In this document: one piece after another, positions 51,072-60,105 of the stretch
How the letters are laid out: every line of letters begins with the position of its first letter
Position numbering within the stretch: the stretch's first letter is position 1
Assembly: GCF_039523335.1 (NCBI RefSeq)
Contig: NZ_BAAAFC010000003.1
Span: 62,001 to 126,000 of the forward strand
Origin: Marinobacter szutsaonensis
GTDB lineage: Bacteria; Pseudomonadota; Gammaproteobacteria; Pseudomonadales; Oleiphilaceae
Direction of reading: 5' to 3'
Length of the DNA stretch: 64,000 nt
Notes under the pieces: generated by a model
Seen by the model: only the letters and a program-made list of their open reading frames with translations
What the model was told of the DNA's origin: nothing
Databases searched by the model: none
Program-made: the position numbers and the translations under genes

Positions 51072-51121
51072 GACCGGATCGGCCCAAGGGAAGGGCCAGA
51101 AGAAGGCTTTCTTCTGGCCCC
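51032..51121. repeat. Palindrome cluster 3 (two copies)
   Basis: 51032-51061 is GGGGTCAGATGAA-type and lies inside the heptosyltransferase reading frame. 51093-51121 is AGAAG-type with half-site GGGCCAGAAGAA and matching TTCTTCTGGCCC. In the latter, T-to-C in one arm is matched by A-to-G in the other, so pairing is kept. The cluster lies between convergent genes. Confidence 0.93.
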
Positions 51122-51145
51122 GACGTCCCTTCCCCGGAATTTACG

Positions 51146-51550
51146 TTACTTACGAGCGGTATAGTCCTGGTAGGACTTCTCTTCCACGAAACGGGAACCC
51201 AGCGCCAGGTTGACCTCTTTCTTGATCGCCGCGCGCTTGTCGTTGGTTACGTAGACGGCGCGGGCCAGCTCGATAAAGCGGGGGCCGAAGTCCTGCGCGG
51301 CTTCCTGATCCCGGATGTCATCCTCAATCACCCAGAGCTCTTCGTTCACAGCTTTGAGCTGCTTGCGAAGATCTTCGATAGCACTTTGATCTTTCACTGC
51401 CTCGTTCCAGGTTTCGGTCAGCTCGTCGAGCTCGAGACGCACATTTTTCAGCTTCGCGTCATCCTTGATCCGCTCGGACTTGATTTCGAGGATGGTGATT
51501 TTGTCGAGTACCTCACCAAAGGATACGGGTACCTTGATTACATCTGCCAT
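51146..51550 (-). CDS. DUF6165 family protein
   Basis: The protein has 134 residues. It starts MADVIKVPVSFGEVLDKITI and LEIKSERIKDD, then a long charged helical region likely to form a coiled coil (about 25-90), ending VNLALGSRFVEEKSYQDYTA. This matches the DUF6165 family as I remember it; function unknown. No signal peptide, membrane segment or catalytic motif. It sits between ilvE (upstream on the same strand, separated by a terminator) and the heptosyltransferase gene, a location next to lipopolysaccharide genes that may be informative. Confidence 0.8.
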   Translation of the reverse strand: MADVIKVPVSFGEVLDKITILEIKSERIKDDAKLKNVRLELDELTETWNEAVKDQSAIEDLRKQLKAVNEELWVIEDDIRDQEAAQDFGPRFIELARAVYVTNDKRAAIKKEVNLALGSRFVEEKSYQDYTARK

Positions 51551-51586
51551 TTGCTCGTCCTGAAAGAAAGTATTTCTGAATATACA

Positions 51587-51622
51587 AGAAAGCCGCCGGC
51601 TGATTCACAGATCCGGCGGCTA
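51587..51622 (-). terminator. Terminator after ilvE
   Basis: An AGCCGCCGG / CCGGCGGCT stem with a 13-nt loop lies 20 bases past the ilvE stop on the minus strand. The following minus-strand sequence TTTCTTG is T-rich. Confidence 0.75.
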
Positions 51623-51639
51623 TCAGTTTTTCTGATAAA

Positions 51640-52566
51640 TCAGCCTTTGACCAGCGTCAGCCAGTCACTGTGCTCGGGCAGCTTACCCTTGACGGCATCA
51701 AAGTAACGTGACTGCAGCTTCTCGGTCACCGGACCGCGCTTGCCTTCACCGATGATGCGGCCATCCAGTTCACGGATGGGCAATACCTCGGCTGCAGTGC
51801 CTGTGAAGAACGCCTCCTCGGCTACATACACCTCGTCCCGGGTAATGCGGCGCTCCTTCACCTGCAGCCCCATGTCCCGGGCAAAGTCGATGATGGTGGC
51901 GCGGGTAATACCCTCGAGGCAGGAGGTCAGCTCCGGAGTGTGCAGCACGCCATCACGGACGATGAAGATGTTCTCCCCGGAGCCTTCGGCCACATAGCCC
52001 TCATTGTCCAACAGCAAGGCTTCTTCGGCACCGCCGGAAATGGCCTCGTTCAGCGCCAGCATGGAGTTGATGTAGTTACCGTTCGCCTTAGCCTTACACA
52101 TGGTGATGTTGACGTGGTGACGGGTGTAGGAGGAGGTACGGACCTTGATGCCGATCTCCTTGGCTTCGGGGGACATGTAGGACGGCCAGCTCCAGGCGGC
52201 AACCATGATATGGACCTTCAGGTTGTCGGCGCGCAGCCCCATACCCTCGGAACCCAGGAACACCATGGGGCGCAGGTAGGCTTCGTCCAGATTGTTCTCA
52301 CGCACCGCCGCGCGCTGGGCTTCGTTGACCTCATCCTTGGTGAACGGCATTTTCATGTTCAGGATGTGGGCGGAGCGGAACAGGCGGTCGGTATGCTCTT
52401 TCAGGCGGAAAATAGCCGGGCCGTTCGCGGTATTGTAGGCTCGCACACCTTCAAAACAGCCAAGGCCATAATGCAAGGTGTGAGTCAGGACGTGGGTTTT
52501 GGCTTCCCGCCAGGGAACCATTTCACCGTCAAGCCAGATAAGGCCATCGCGATCAGCCATCGACAT
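51640..52566 (-). CDS. ilvE: Branched-chain-amino-acid aminotransferase
   Basis: The protein has 308 residues, a class IV PLP transaminase for Val, Leu and Ile. Conserved features: MVPWREAKTHVLTHTLHYGLG near 17-37, the PLP lysine in CKAKANGNYINSMLALNEAI near 160, YVAEGSGENIFIVRDGVLHT near 195 and FFTGTAAEVLPIRELDGR near 255. The ilvE-glnE adjacency is the Pseudomonas order (waaF-ilvE-glnE). It is on the same strand as glnE with a 79-base gap, and a terminator follows. Confidence 0.97.
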   Translation of the reverse strand: MSMADRDGLIWLDGEMVPWREAKTHVLTHTLHYGLGCFEGVRAYNTANGPAIFRLKEHTDRLFRSAHILNMKMPFTKDEVNEAQRAAVRENNLDEAYLRPMVFLGSEGMGLRADNLKVHIMVAAWSWPSYMSPEAKEIGIKVRTSSYTRHHVNITMCKAKANGNYINSMLALNEAISGGAEEALLLDNEGYVAEGSGENIFIVRDGVLHTPELTSCLEGITRATIIDFARDMGLQVKERRITRDEVYVAEEAFFTGTAAEVLPIRELDGRIIGEGKRGPVTEKLQSRYFDAVKGKLPEHSDWLTLVKG

Positions 52567-52645
52567 TGTTTTCTGCTCCTAAAAAAGCGGTTTTCGGGGA
52601 GTCGGCATTCTAGCAGGAAAACTCAGGGAAAATAAATTTAGCTTA

Positions 52646-55549
52646 CTAATCAAGCATCACTTTTTTCCACATACTCTGGATGTAGTCGCGCTCTTCCGGG
52701 AACGCATCCCCCTCCACCTGGCTGTTCAGGTTCTGCAACGCGCGGCGATGGATGGTCGAGCGCAGGGTTATGAAGGTCTCCCGCAGCTTTTCGGTGTCCT
52801 CCACCGGTAACACCCCGGCTCGCCCCAGCTCTTCCATCTGGCGGATATTATCAGACCACTGGGTCAATTCAGGATGGTCGGAACACCACGCCAGCATCAG
52901 GTACTGCACCATGAACTCGATATCGACAATACCACCGGGGTCGTGCTTGATATGAAACACCTCGGAGCGCCTGCTCTCCGGTGTTCCCAGGCTTGACCGC
53001 ATTTTCTCCCGCATCTCCACCACTTCTTCCCGAAGTTTTGAGCGGTCACGCTGCTGGCAGAGGATGTCATGGCGGATAGCCTCGAAAGCCTCCAGCGTCT
53101 CGGTGCAACCGGCCACACCACGGGCCCGGGCCAGGGCCTGGTGCTCCCAGGTCCAGGCATCGTTGCGCTGGTATTTCTCGAAGGCGCTCAGGGTTGTCAC
53201 CAGCAGTCCGGAATTGCCGGAGGGGCGGAGCCGCATATCCACCTCGTAGAGCTGCCCAGAGGGGGTCTGGGTACTGAGGATATGCACGATTCTCTGGCCA
53301 AGACGGGTGAAGAACACCGCGTTATCGATGGGCTTGTCGCCATCGGTGGACAACTCCGGATCGGCCTTATGCACGAACACCAGATCCAGGTCCGAAGTAT
53401 ACCCCAGCTCGATGCCACCCAGCTTGCCGTAGCCGATGATGGCAAAATCGGTCTCGCAGGCGGATCCATCGGACCGCCGGGGATGCCCATGGCGGCTGAC
53501 CAGGTTGGCGAAAGCGACATCCACCACGTGATCCAGAACCACTTCGGCGATCCAGGTCAGGTAATCGCTCACCTTCATCAGCGGCAGGGTGCCCTTGAGC
53601 TCTGAGGCCGCCACCCGGAGGATGTGCGCCTTCTTGAAATGGCGCAGGGACTCCATCTGCTCTTCCAGATCCTCAAACGGAATCCGCAGCATCTGCTGGC
53701 GCAGGTCGTCCTGGAGCTCTTCCTTGGCCGGCGGGGTATACAGACTCTCTGCATTCAGCAGTTCATCCAGCAGCAACGGTGTCTCCGCCAGCTGTTGCGC
53801 CACCCAGGGACTTTCGCTGCACAGGCGCACCAGCTGGATACGCGCGCCCGGATTTTCCAGCAGCAGGACCATGTAGGCGGTACGCCTCAGGATCGCGCTG
53901 ACCAACTGCAACACCCGGGACAGGGTCTGCGAGGGATTCTCCACTTCGGTCAGGGCATCCAGCAGCACCGGCATGAACTGGTTAAGGCGTTTTCTGCCCT
54001 GGGTCTGGAGGGTCTCCACGGTCCGGCTATCCCGAAGCTCTGTCAGCTCACGGCAGCTCTCCTCGGGGTTTTCATAGCCCTGCTCTTTTAGCCAGTCCCG
54101 CGCACTCTCGTCGTCCATCTCCGCCAGCCATATTTCCTGCCATTCCTCGGCCAGTTCGGACTCCCCGTCCTCTTCTTCCTCATCGGTGGCGATAATGTTG
54201 GCAAAGTGGGTGGCAACCCGCTCACGGTGCTCGTCCAGTACTTTCTGGCATTCGGCCCAGGAATCAAAGCCCATGATCAAGGCAATGCGGGCACGGTTCA
54301 GGTCGTCCTCGGGCAGGGTTTGGGTCTGCTTGTCCTCGATACCCTGCAGGGCATGCTCCAGGTTCCTTAGGAATACGTAGGCCTCCCGCAACTCACTGAC
54401 GACCCCGGGAGGCAGAAGCTCAAGGGCTTCCAGCTCTTTCAGGATGGTCAGCAGCTCCCGCTGCTGCAGCTCCCGGTCCCGGCCACCCCGGATCAGCTGG
54501 AAGGCCTGGACCACGAACTCGATTTCCCGGATGCCACCACTGCCCAGCTTGATGTTGTTTTCCAGGCCCTTGCGACGCACCTCCCGGCTGATCATGGCCT
54601 TCATGCTGCGCAGGGATTCGAAGGCGCTGAAGTCAATGTACTTGCGATAGACGAACGGGCGTAAGCTGTCCATCAACACCTGTCCCGCCTCCTGGTCGCC
54701 GGCAACCACCCGGGACTTGACCATGGCGTAGCGTTCCCAATCCCGTCCCTGGTCTTGATAGTAGGTTTCCAGCGCGGCAAAGCTGAGCGCCAGGGCACCG
54801 CTCTGCCCATAAGGACGTAACCGCATATCCACCCGGAAGACAAAGCCGTCTGCGGTGATCTGGTCCAGAGCCTGGATCAGACGCTGCCCCAGGCGAATGA
54901 AGAACTGCTGGTTATCCAGGGAGCGCCGCCCGCCGCGGGTCTCACCCTTACCGGGAAAGGCAAAGATCAGGTCGATGTCAGAAGAGACATTGAGCTCCCG
55001 GCCACCAAGCTTGCCCATGCCGATCACAACCAGAGGCTGGGGCGCCTCCTCACCGGTGACCGGGTCCAGACCATAGGGGGTGCCAAACTGTTCACAGGAG
55101 TCCTCATACAACCAATTCAGGGCGCCATCGATACAGGTATCCGCAAACGCACTGGCCGCGGCCATGGTTTCCGCCAGATCGGCCCACCGAAGCAGATCAC
55201 GCCAGATGATCCGGAACTGAATTTCCCGACGGAAACGGCGAAGGGACGCATGGAGGGCCGGTTCGCCATCGACCTGTTCAAGGTACTCCTGCCAGCGTTT
55301 TGCCAGGTATTCCGGGGTTGTCGGCTCGGAGAGTGGTCTTGAGTCCACCGCTTGCCTGACTTGATCGGCATGCCGCTCCAGGGTCTGACGCAGAAACAGG
55401 CTACGGCCCACCGCATCGGCAACCACGGACTCCGGGACCGCCTCATCCTTAACCAACCAGGCGGGCACCCCATCCCTGAAAACCGATTGCCAGCATTCGG
55501 CGACATCCTCGGCGATGGCTGACGGCAAGGCACTCCATGGCGCGGACAT
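52646..55549 (-). CDS. glnE: Bifunctional glutamine synthetase adenylyltransferase/deadenylase
   Basis: The protein has 967 residues from the ATG at 55549 (MSAPWSALPSAIAEDVAECW); the frame to 55639 would overlap the divergent channel gene. The N-terminal half has the deadenylase nucleotidyltransferase motif GGRELNVSSDIDLIFAFPGK near 205. The C-terminal half has the adenylyltransferase motif GGIELGYTSDLDLVFVHKAD near 745. A helical linker follows each. The C-terminus is RDYIQSMWKKVMLD. It controls glutamine synthetase by reversible adenylylation in response to PII. The Shine-Dalgarno is weak (AGGGG about 9 bases upstream). Confidence 0.97.
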   Translation of the reverse strand: MSAPWSALPSAIAEDVAECWQSVFRDGVPAWLVKDEAVPESVVADAVGRSLFLRQTLERHADQVRQAVDSRPLSEPTTPEYLAKRWQEYLEQVDGEPALHASLRRFRREIQFRIIWRDLLRWADLAETMAAASAFADTCIDGALNWLYEDSCEQFGTPYGLDPVTGEEAPQPLVVIGMGKLGGRELNVSSDIDLIFAFPGKGETRGGRRSLDNQQFFIRLGQRLIQALDQITADGFVFRVDMRLRPYGQSGALALSFAALETYYQDQGRDWERYAMVKSRVVAGDQEAGQVLMDSLRPFVYRKYIDFSAFESLRSMKAMISREVRRKGLENNIKLGSGGIREIEFVVQAFQLIRGGRDRELQQRELLTILKELEALELLPPGVVSELREAYVFLRNLEHALQGIEDKQTQTLPEDDLNRARIALIMGFDSWAECQKVLDEHRERVATHFANIIATDEEEEDGESELAEEWQEIWLAEMDDESARDWLKEQGYENPEESCRELTELRDSRTVETLQTQGRKRLNQFMPVLLDALTEVENPSQTLSRVLQLVSAILRRTAYMVLLLENPGARIQLVRLCSESPWVAQQLAETPLLLDELLNAESLYTPPAKEELQDDLRQQMLRIPFEDLEEQMESLRHFKKAHILRVAASELKGTLPLMKVSDYLTWIAEVVLDHVVDVAFANLVSRHGHPRRSDGSACETDFAIIGYGKLGGIELGYTSDLDLVFVHKADPELSTDGDKPIDNAVFFTRLGQRIVHILSTQTPSGQLYEVDMRLRPSGNSGLLVTTLSAFEKYQRNDAWTWEHQALARARGVAGCTETLEAFEAIRHDILCQQRDRSKLREEVVEMREKMRSSLGTPESRRSEVFHIKHDPGGIVDIEFMVQYLMLAWCSDHPELTQWSDNIRQMEELGRAGVLPVEDTEKLRETFITLRSTIHRRALQNLNSQVEGDAFPEERDYIQSMWKKVMLD

Positions 55550-55629
55550 AATGCAAACCCCTGTCTCTCTGTTATATTTTCGGTACTGTATACCGTACTC
55601 ACCCACGACTGAACAGGCCCGTCCACCGA

Positions 55630-56793
55630 ATGCTGCCACTCAGACGCTCCCTCAATCCGGAGCATGCCGAGACTCACTTGCCCATGGGGCGCATTATCCG
55701 GTCGCGGATGAAACGGCTATTCCTGATTCTGATCGCCATGATCACACTGCAGATTCTGATCATCTGGGCGGCAGAAGATCTGGACCTGTTCGAATCCATC
55801 TGGCTTACCCTCACCACGGCAACAACCGTCGGCTATGGCGACTTCTCCCCGAAGACGCCTGTGGGACGGATAAGCACCATGCTGATCATGTTCGTGGGCG
55901 TGATCACCATGCTCACCATTATTATCAGTGATTTCATCGAATACCGTTTCTATCGGCGGGAACGAATCATACAAGGGCGTTGGGTTTACAAAATGAAAGA
56001 GCACATTGTCATCATCAACACTCCCCAAACCGGGGGCGCGCAGTATTTCATGCGCTTTGCGTCCCAGGTACGCGCTATCCCGGGGTATGAAACCATTCCG
56101 ATCATGCTGGTAACCCGCCAGTTTCCCTCCGGACTGCCATCCGAGCTGTCCGACTGCGGCGTAGTGCATTACCACGGCTCCGGCAGTGATCCAGAAGCAC
56201 TGAAGGCCGCTCATGCCGGCAGCGCCAGACACATCATCGTACTGGCGGCCGATGAGGCGGATCCGACCTCCGACAGCCTCACCTTCGACATCGCCCATCG
56301 CCTGTCAGAATCGAACCTCGGCGGGCGGACAACGGTGGAATGCGTCAGCGACCGCAACCGGGAACGATTCAAGGCTCTCGGCATCCGCACCATTATCCGA
56401 CCGGTGCGGACTTATCCGGAGATCATGGTGCGGGCCGTGGTCGCTCCTGGCTCCGAAAAGGTGCTGGAGGATCTGTTCAACTACGAACGGGACCACCCTC
56501 ACCGTTATGACCTCGAGCTGGACGATCTCACCTGGGCAGACATTGTCAGTGCATTGGTTCGCCACGGCATTGGCACTGCCCTGGCCTACATTGACCACGA
56601 CGATGAAGTGATCTGCCACCCACCAACCAATGAGGAAGTCGAAGGCAAGGGACTGATCGTGTTGGTGAAGTCTACTGACACGCCCAGTGTCGAGGTGGTG
56701 GAAGAGGCGCTTAGCCGTTACCGCGAATTCCTCAAGCAGTGGCGGGGCACGCATAACAACGACAAGCCCGATACCGCAGAGCACAGCAGCTGA
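55630..56793 (+). CDS. Two-helix potassium channel with RCK (TrkA-N) domain
   Basis: The protein has 387 residues. One membrane helix (about 28-47), a pore loop with the K+ selectivity filter TTATTVGYGDFSP (about 62-74) and a second helix (about 83-102) are followed by a cytoplasmic RCK domain (HIVIINTPQTGGAQYF near 123, onward to about 260). A C-terminal RCK_C-like domain with ADIVSALVRHGIGTALAYID follows. The nucleotide-binding segment IINTPQTGG departs from the usual GxGxxG, so ligand use is uncertain. The gene overlaps mgtE by one base (TGATG), indicating translational coupling to the magnesium transporter. Confidence 0.93.
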   Translation: MLPLRRSLNPEHAETHLPMGRIIRSRMKRLFLILIAMITLQILIIWAAEDLDLFESIWLTLTTATTVGYGDFSPKTPVGRISTMLIMFVGVITMLTIIISDFIEYRFYRRERIIQGRWVYKMKEHIVIINTPQTGGAQYFMRFASQVRAIPGYETIPIMLVTRQFPSGLPSELSDCGVVHYHGSGSDPEALKAAHAGSARHIIVLAADEADPTSDSLTFDIAHRLSESNLGGRTTVECVSDRNRERFKALGIRTIIRPVRTYPEIMVRAVVAPGSEKVLEDLFNYERDHPHRYDLELDDLTWADIVSALVRHGIGTALAYIDHDDEVICHPPTNEEVEGKGLIVLVKSTDTPSVEVVEEALSRYREFLKQWRGTHNNDKPDTAEHSS

Positions 56794-58148
56794 TGCCTCA
56801 TCTGGAGCCCGAATTCTATCAACCGCTGTTTGAAGCGATCACAAGCGACGATGAAGCTCAGATTCGGGCCGCCGCTGCCACCTTCAACGCAGCCGACCTC
56901 GCTGAATTTGCTGAAGAGAACCCCGGCCACGATGAAGGGGTTCGACTACTCAGAGCCCTGCCCAGAGAGCAGAGCGCCAAGGTGTTCGGGTACATAGGTC
57001 CGACTATCCAGGCGGTGATTGCGGATCAGCTCCCTACCCGGGATCTGGCGGAACTGGTCACGGCCATGTCTTCCGACGAACGGGCCGATTTCTTCAATAT
57101 TCTGACCGAGGACCGCCAGCATACCCTCCTCCAGTCACTGGCCAGCAAGGAACGGGAAGATCTTCGGCGGCTGGCAAGTTTTGAAGAGGGCACCGCCGGT
57201 GCCCTGATGAGCTCCGAATATGCTGTCATCCATACCGGCATGTCTGCCAGCGAAGCCATCAACCTGCTCAGGAATACCGCGCCGGACAAGGAGACCATCT
57301 ACCACGCCTACGTCATCGACAGCGACCAGAAGCTGGTGGGTGCGGTTTCCCTGAGGAACCTGATTACCGCCATGCCCGGCACCCCGGTAGACAGCCTGAT
57401 CGCCACGGGCCTGGTAACCGCCAGAACAGACACCCCACAGGAAGAGGTCGCCAGGCTGATTGCCAGGTACGACCTGCTGGCCCTGCCCATCCTGGATCAG
57501 GACGAACGCCTTGTGGGCATTGTTACCTACGACGATGCCATGGACGTCGCCGAAGCGGAGGCAACCGAAGATATCCACAAGGGGGCAACCGTCGGCAAGC
57601 TGGATACCAAACTGAAAAATGCCACAGCCTTTTCCCTGTATCGCTCCAGGGTACACTGGCTGGTGATCCTGGTGTTCGCCAATATCTTTACCGGCGCCGG
57701 CATTGCCTATTTCGAGGAAACCATCTCCCAGCACATCGCCCTGCTCTTCTTCATGCCGCTACTGGTGGCCAGTGCGGGTAACGCGGGGGCCCAATCCGCC
57801 ACGCTGATGGTTCGGGGCATGGCTACGGGCGATGTGTCCGTTGCGGACTGGGGCCGCCTTCTGGGCAAGGAAACCCTGGTGGCGAGCGCTCTTGGCGTTA
57901 CCATGGCCGTGGCTGTGATGGTGGTGGGGTTTCTGCGGGCAGGTCCTGAAATTGCCGCGGTGGTCGCCATTACCATGATTACAGTAGTCATGATCGGAAG
58001 CCTGATCGGCATGCTCCTGCCCTTCCTGCTGGACAAACTCAAGATTGACCCCGCCACGGCGAGCATGCCACTGATTACCACCATTGCCGACGTCAGCGGC
58101 GTGCTCATCTACTTCAGTGTTGCTACTGCCCTGCTGGGGCTCAGCTGA
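56793..58148 (+). CDS. mgtE: Magnesium transporter MgtE
   Basis: The protein has 451 residues. The N-terminal domain (about 20-120, superhelical, with EENPGHDEGVRLLRALPREQ) is followed by two CBS domains (about 130-255). Five membrane helices (about 285-450) include the pore segment PLLVASAGNAGAQSATLMVR. It is a Mg2+-gated channel in the inner membrane. Its end overlaps the convergent CYTH gene by 8 bases. Confidence 0.96.
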   Translation: MPHLEPEFYQPLFEAITSDDEAQIRAAAATFNAADLAEFAEENPGHDEGVRLLRALPREQSAKVFGYIGPTIQAVIADQLPTRDLAELVTAMSSDERADFFNILTEDRQHTLLQSLASKEREDLRRLASFEEGTAGALMSSEYAVIHTGMSASEAINLLRNTAPDKETIYHAYVIDSDQKLVGAVSLRNLITAMPGTPVDSLIATGLVTARTDTPQEEVARLIARYDLLALPILDQDERLVGIVTYDDAMDVAEAEATEDIHKGATVGKLDTKLKNATAFSLYRSRVHWLVILVFANIFTGAGIAYFEETISQHIALLFFMPLLVASAGNAGAQSATLMVRGMATGDVSVADWGRLLGKETLVASALGVTMAVAVMVVGFLRAGPEIAAVVAITMITVVMIGSLIGMLLPFLLDKLKIDPATASMPLITTIADVSGVLIYFSVATALLGLS

Positions 58149-59001
58149 CAGAGGCCAGAGCAAGCTGTAGCTCACCCAGTCGCGGGAGGCGCCGGACAAG
58201 CTCCGGCACCGGTGTACCTGAAGCCATTTCCTGCCGCAGCTCTTGCCAGAGCCCTTCAACCCTCGCCTCTCCCGCAGCACGCTGCACCTGTGACAAAGCC
58301 GATTCCGAGAACCCGACGGGAGCCCCCAGAAGCCAACCCAAACTCAGCTGATGGAGGAATTCTGTGACCGAAAGTTCCTGATCACCCAGCACAAGTTCCG
58401 GCTGGTAGAGTCCCGCCAAAAAATACCCCTGCTCGGCCTTGCTGACCAGGTTGAGAAACACCGGCACCTGCCCTGCCAACTCTCTGGCAAGCGACATCAG
58501 GGCTTCTGCATTACCACCCTTGAGCTCGAACTCCACTTCATTCAGGGGCACCGATTGATCGCCGCTCGCTACCCTTCCCGAGTCCAGGACCACTTCCACT
58601 TCGGCCCCGTTTCGCCGGATCATCCAGATACGGCGCTGGAAATTGGTTTCAAACACGACCTCAAGTTCTGCCAGATTGACCCGATCAGCCAATGGCGTAT
58701 CCGCCAGCAAACCCAGGCTCAGATCCGGCCCCGGCAACGGCCACTCCCACTCCTGCCTGCGGTGGGCCCCATTCACGAACTCCCCGCGAGTCTTGAGGGT
58801 CTGGATGTACTTGTCGCCGGCCTTGCGGACCCTCAGGGCGGCTTTCTGACGATTCAGGTCGACCGCTGGCGTATCGAAATAGCGGTTGATCAGTGATTTT
58901 TCACCAACATATTCAGCGGTCGCGTTATTGGACAGCCAGGCCTCAACCTTTTGCTGGTCCGCCCCTGTAACCGTCAACTTGATCTCGAGTTCTTCTGCCA
59001 T
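58141..59001 (-). CDS. CYTH domain protein, inorganic triphosphatase-like
   Basis: The protein has 286 residues from the ATG at 59001. The defining ExExK motif is at residues 4-8 (MAEELEIKLTV). Further motifs are YFDTPAVDLNRQKAALRVRK and the conserved Lys/Arg/Glu residues of the tunnel fold, with IQTLKTRG near 80. It resembles the N-terminal half of E. coli YgiF (inorganic triphosphatase), which in E. coli also lies beside glnE. No C-terminal CHAD His-rich domain is present; the tail (about 200-286) is helical. Confidence 0.85.
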   Translation of the reverse strand: MAEELEIKLTVTGADQQKVEAWLSNNATAEYVGEKSLINRYFDTPAVDLNRQKAALRVRKAGDKYIQTLKTRGEFVNGAHRRQEWEWPLPGPDLSLGLLADTPLADRVNLAELEVVFETNFQRRIWMIRRNGAEVEVVLDSGRVASGDQSVPLNEVEFELKGGNAEALMSLARELAGQVPVFLNLVSKAEQGYFLAGLYQPELVLGDQELSVTEFLHQLSLGWLLGAPVGFSESALSQVQRAAGEARVEGLWQELRQEMASGTPVPELVRRLPRLGELQLALASVS

Positions 59002-59033
59002 TTCCAGTTTCCTGTCAGGTTTTGCCTGAGCAT

Positions 59034-59072
59034 ACATAAAAAAACCGGTGACCCGAAGGTCACCGGTTTTTG
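59034..59072. terminator. Terminator of the porin gene
   Basis: A perfect AAAAACCGGTGAC / GTCACCGGTTTTT stem with a 6-nt loop lies 26 bases after the porin stop and 32 bases before the CYTH start. T-runs on both strands. Confidence 0.92.
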
Positions 59073-59097
59073 ACTACTTGATTAGCTGGTTAGCTGA

Positions 59098-60105
59098 TCA
59101 GAAGTAGTATACACCACCGATTGCAGCGATGGACTGCTCGTCGCCAGCGCCGGCACCGTCTTCAAGATCGAACTCGTTGTTGTCAGAGCCGTACAGGTAG
59201 CCTTCGAAGTAGACGTACATGTTGTCAGAGACGTTGTGCAGGGCCTGCAGGGCAACGACGTCTTTCTGATCACCGTTGGTTACACCAGGAGCATCAGACT
59301 CAACCAGCTGATAAGACAGGGAGAACTGGTTGGCACCCATGGTGTAAACACCGATCACACCGTACTCGTCACCAACGTCCTTGCGGGTCTGGTATTCACC
59401 AGTCAGGCTGAGATCGCCCATGGCGTAGGTAGCACGTACACCGTAGGTGTTCTCATTGTTTACAGACGCTGTATTCTTAGAGTAAGCAGTGTTGCCATCG
59501 TTGGAGTCCATGGCAACAGCCAGCTCGAGCGCATCAATGCTGTACATAGCGGCCAACTGATACGGGTAGGACTTATCATCACCGTTATTTGCATCGCCGT
59601 CGCCGTTAACCTGAACAGCTGCACCCAGCTTCAGGCCGCCAAAGGACGGAGTCAGGTACTGAATCAGGTCACCTTCACCAGTGTCGTAGCTACCGCCAAT
59701 ACCAGTACCCACTTCGTGGAAGTTCACGATCTTGTCGATGGCACTTTCGTACATGGAGTCGTCAGAACCAACCCAGACCTGACCGAAGCTGTCACCCTTA
59801 ACACCGATGTAAGCCTCGTCCAGCTTGTCGATACCGCTGCTGGCAGCTTTGTCGTCAGCGTTGATGCCTTCCAGTTCCATTTTCAGGAAGCCGGTGATGC
59901 CCGGAGCGATCTCGTGGTCGTGCTTAACACCCAGAGTGGTACCGTTGTCGAAATGATCTACGGCAGAACCACCGCCATCAACGTTGGTGTGGGTGATAGC
60001 GTACTGAATGTTACCGTAAACGGTCGGCAGGTTGCTTTCCTGGGCTGCAACAGCGCCAGAGAAAGTAGCTGCTGCGATAGCAGATGCGATGAGCGTCTTT
60101 TTCAT
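59098..60105 (-). CDS. Gram-negative porin
   Basis: The protein has 335 residues. Signal peptide MKKTLIASAIAAATFSGAVA with cleavage after AVAA; mature protein starts QESNLPTVYGNIQYAITH. The rest alternates beta strands with acidic loops rich in Asp and Gly (GDGDANNGDDKSYPYQ). The final residue is Phe in GGVYYF, the BAM-recognition signal. It probably forms a 16-strand trimeric general-diffusion pore. The acidic loops fit the low pI typical of marine outer-membrane proteins. It lies alone between its own terminator and a 508-base promoter region. Confidence 0.94.
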   Translation of the reverse strand: MKKTLIASAIAAATFSGAVAAQESNLPTVYGNIQYAITHTNVDGGGSAVDHFDNGTTLGVKHDHEIAPGITGFLKMELEGINADDKAASSGIDKLDEAYIGVKGDSFGQVWVGSDDSMYESAIDKIVNFHEVGTGIGGSYDTGEGDLIQYLTPSFGGLKLGAAVQVNGDGDANNGDDKSYPYQLAAMYSIDALELAVAMDSNDGNTAYSKNTASVNNENTYGVRATYAMGDLSLTGEYQTRKDVGDEYGVIGVYTMGANQFSLSYQLVESDAPGVTNGDQKDVVALQALHNVSDNMYVYFEGYLYGSDNNEFDLEDGAGAGDEQSIAAIGGVYYF

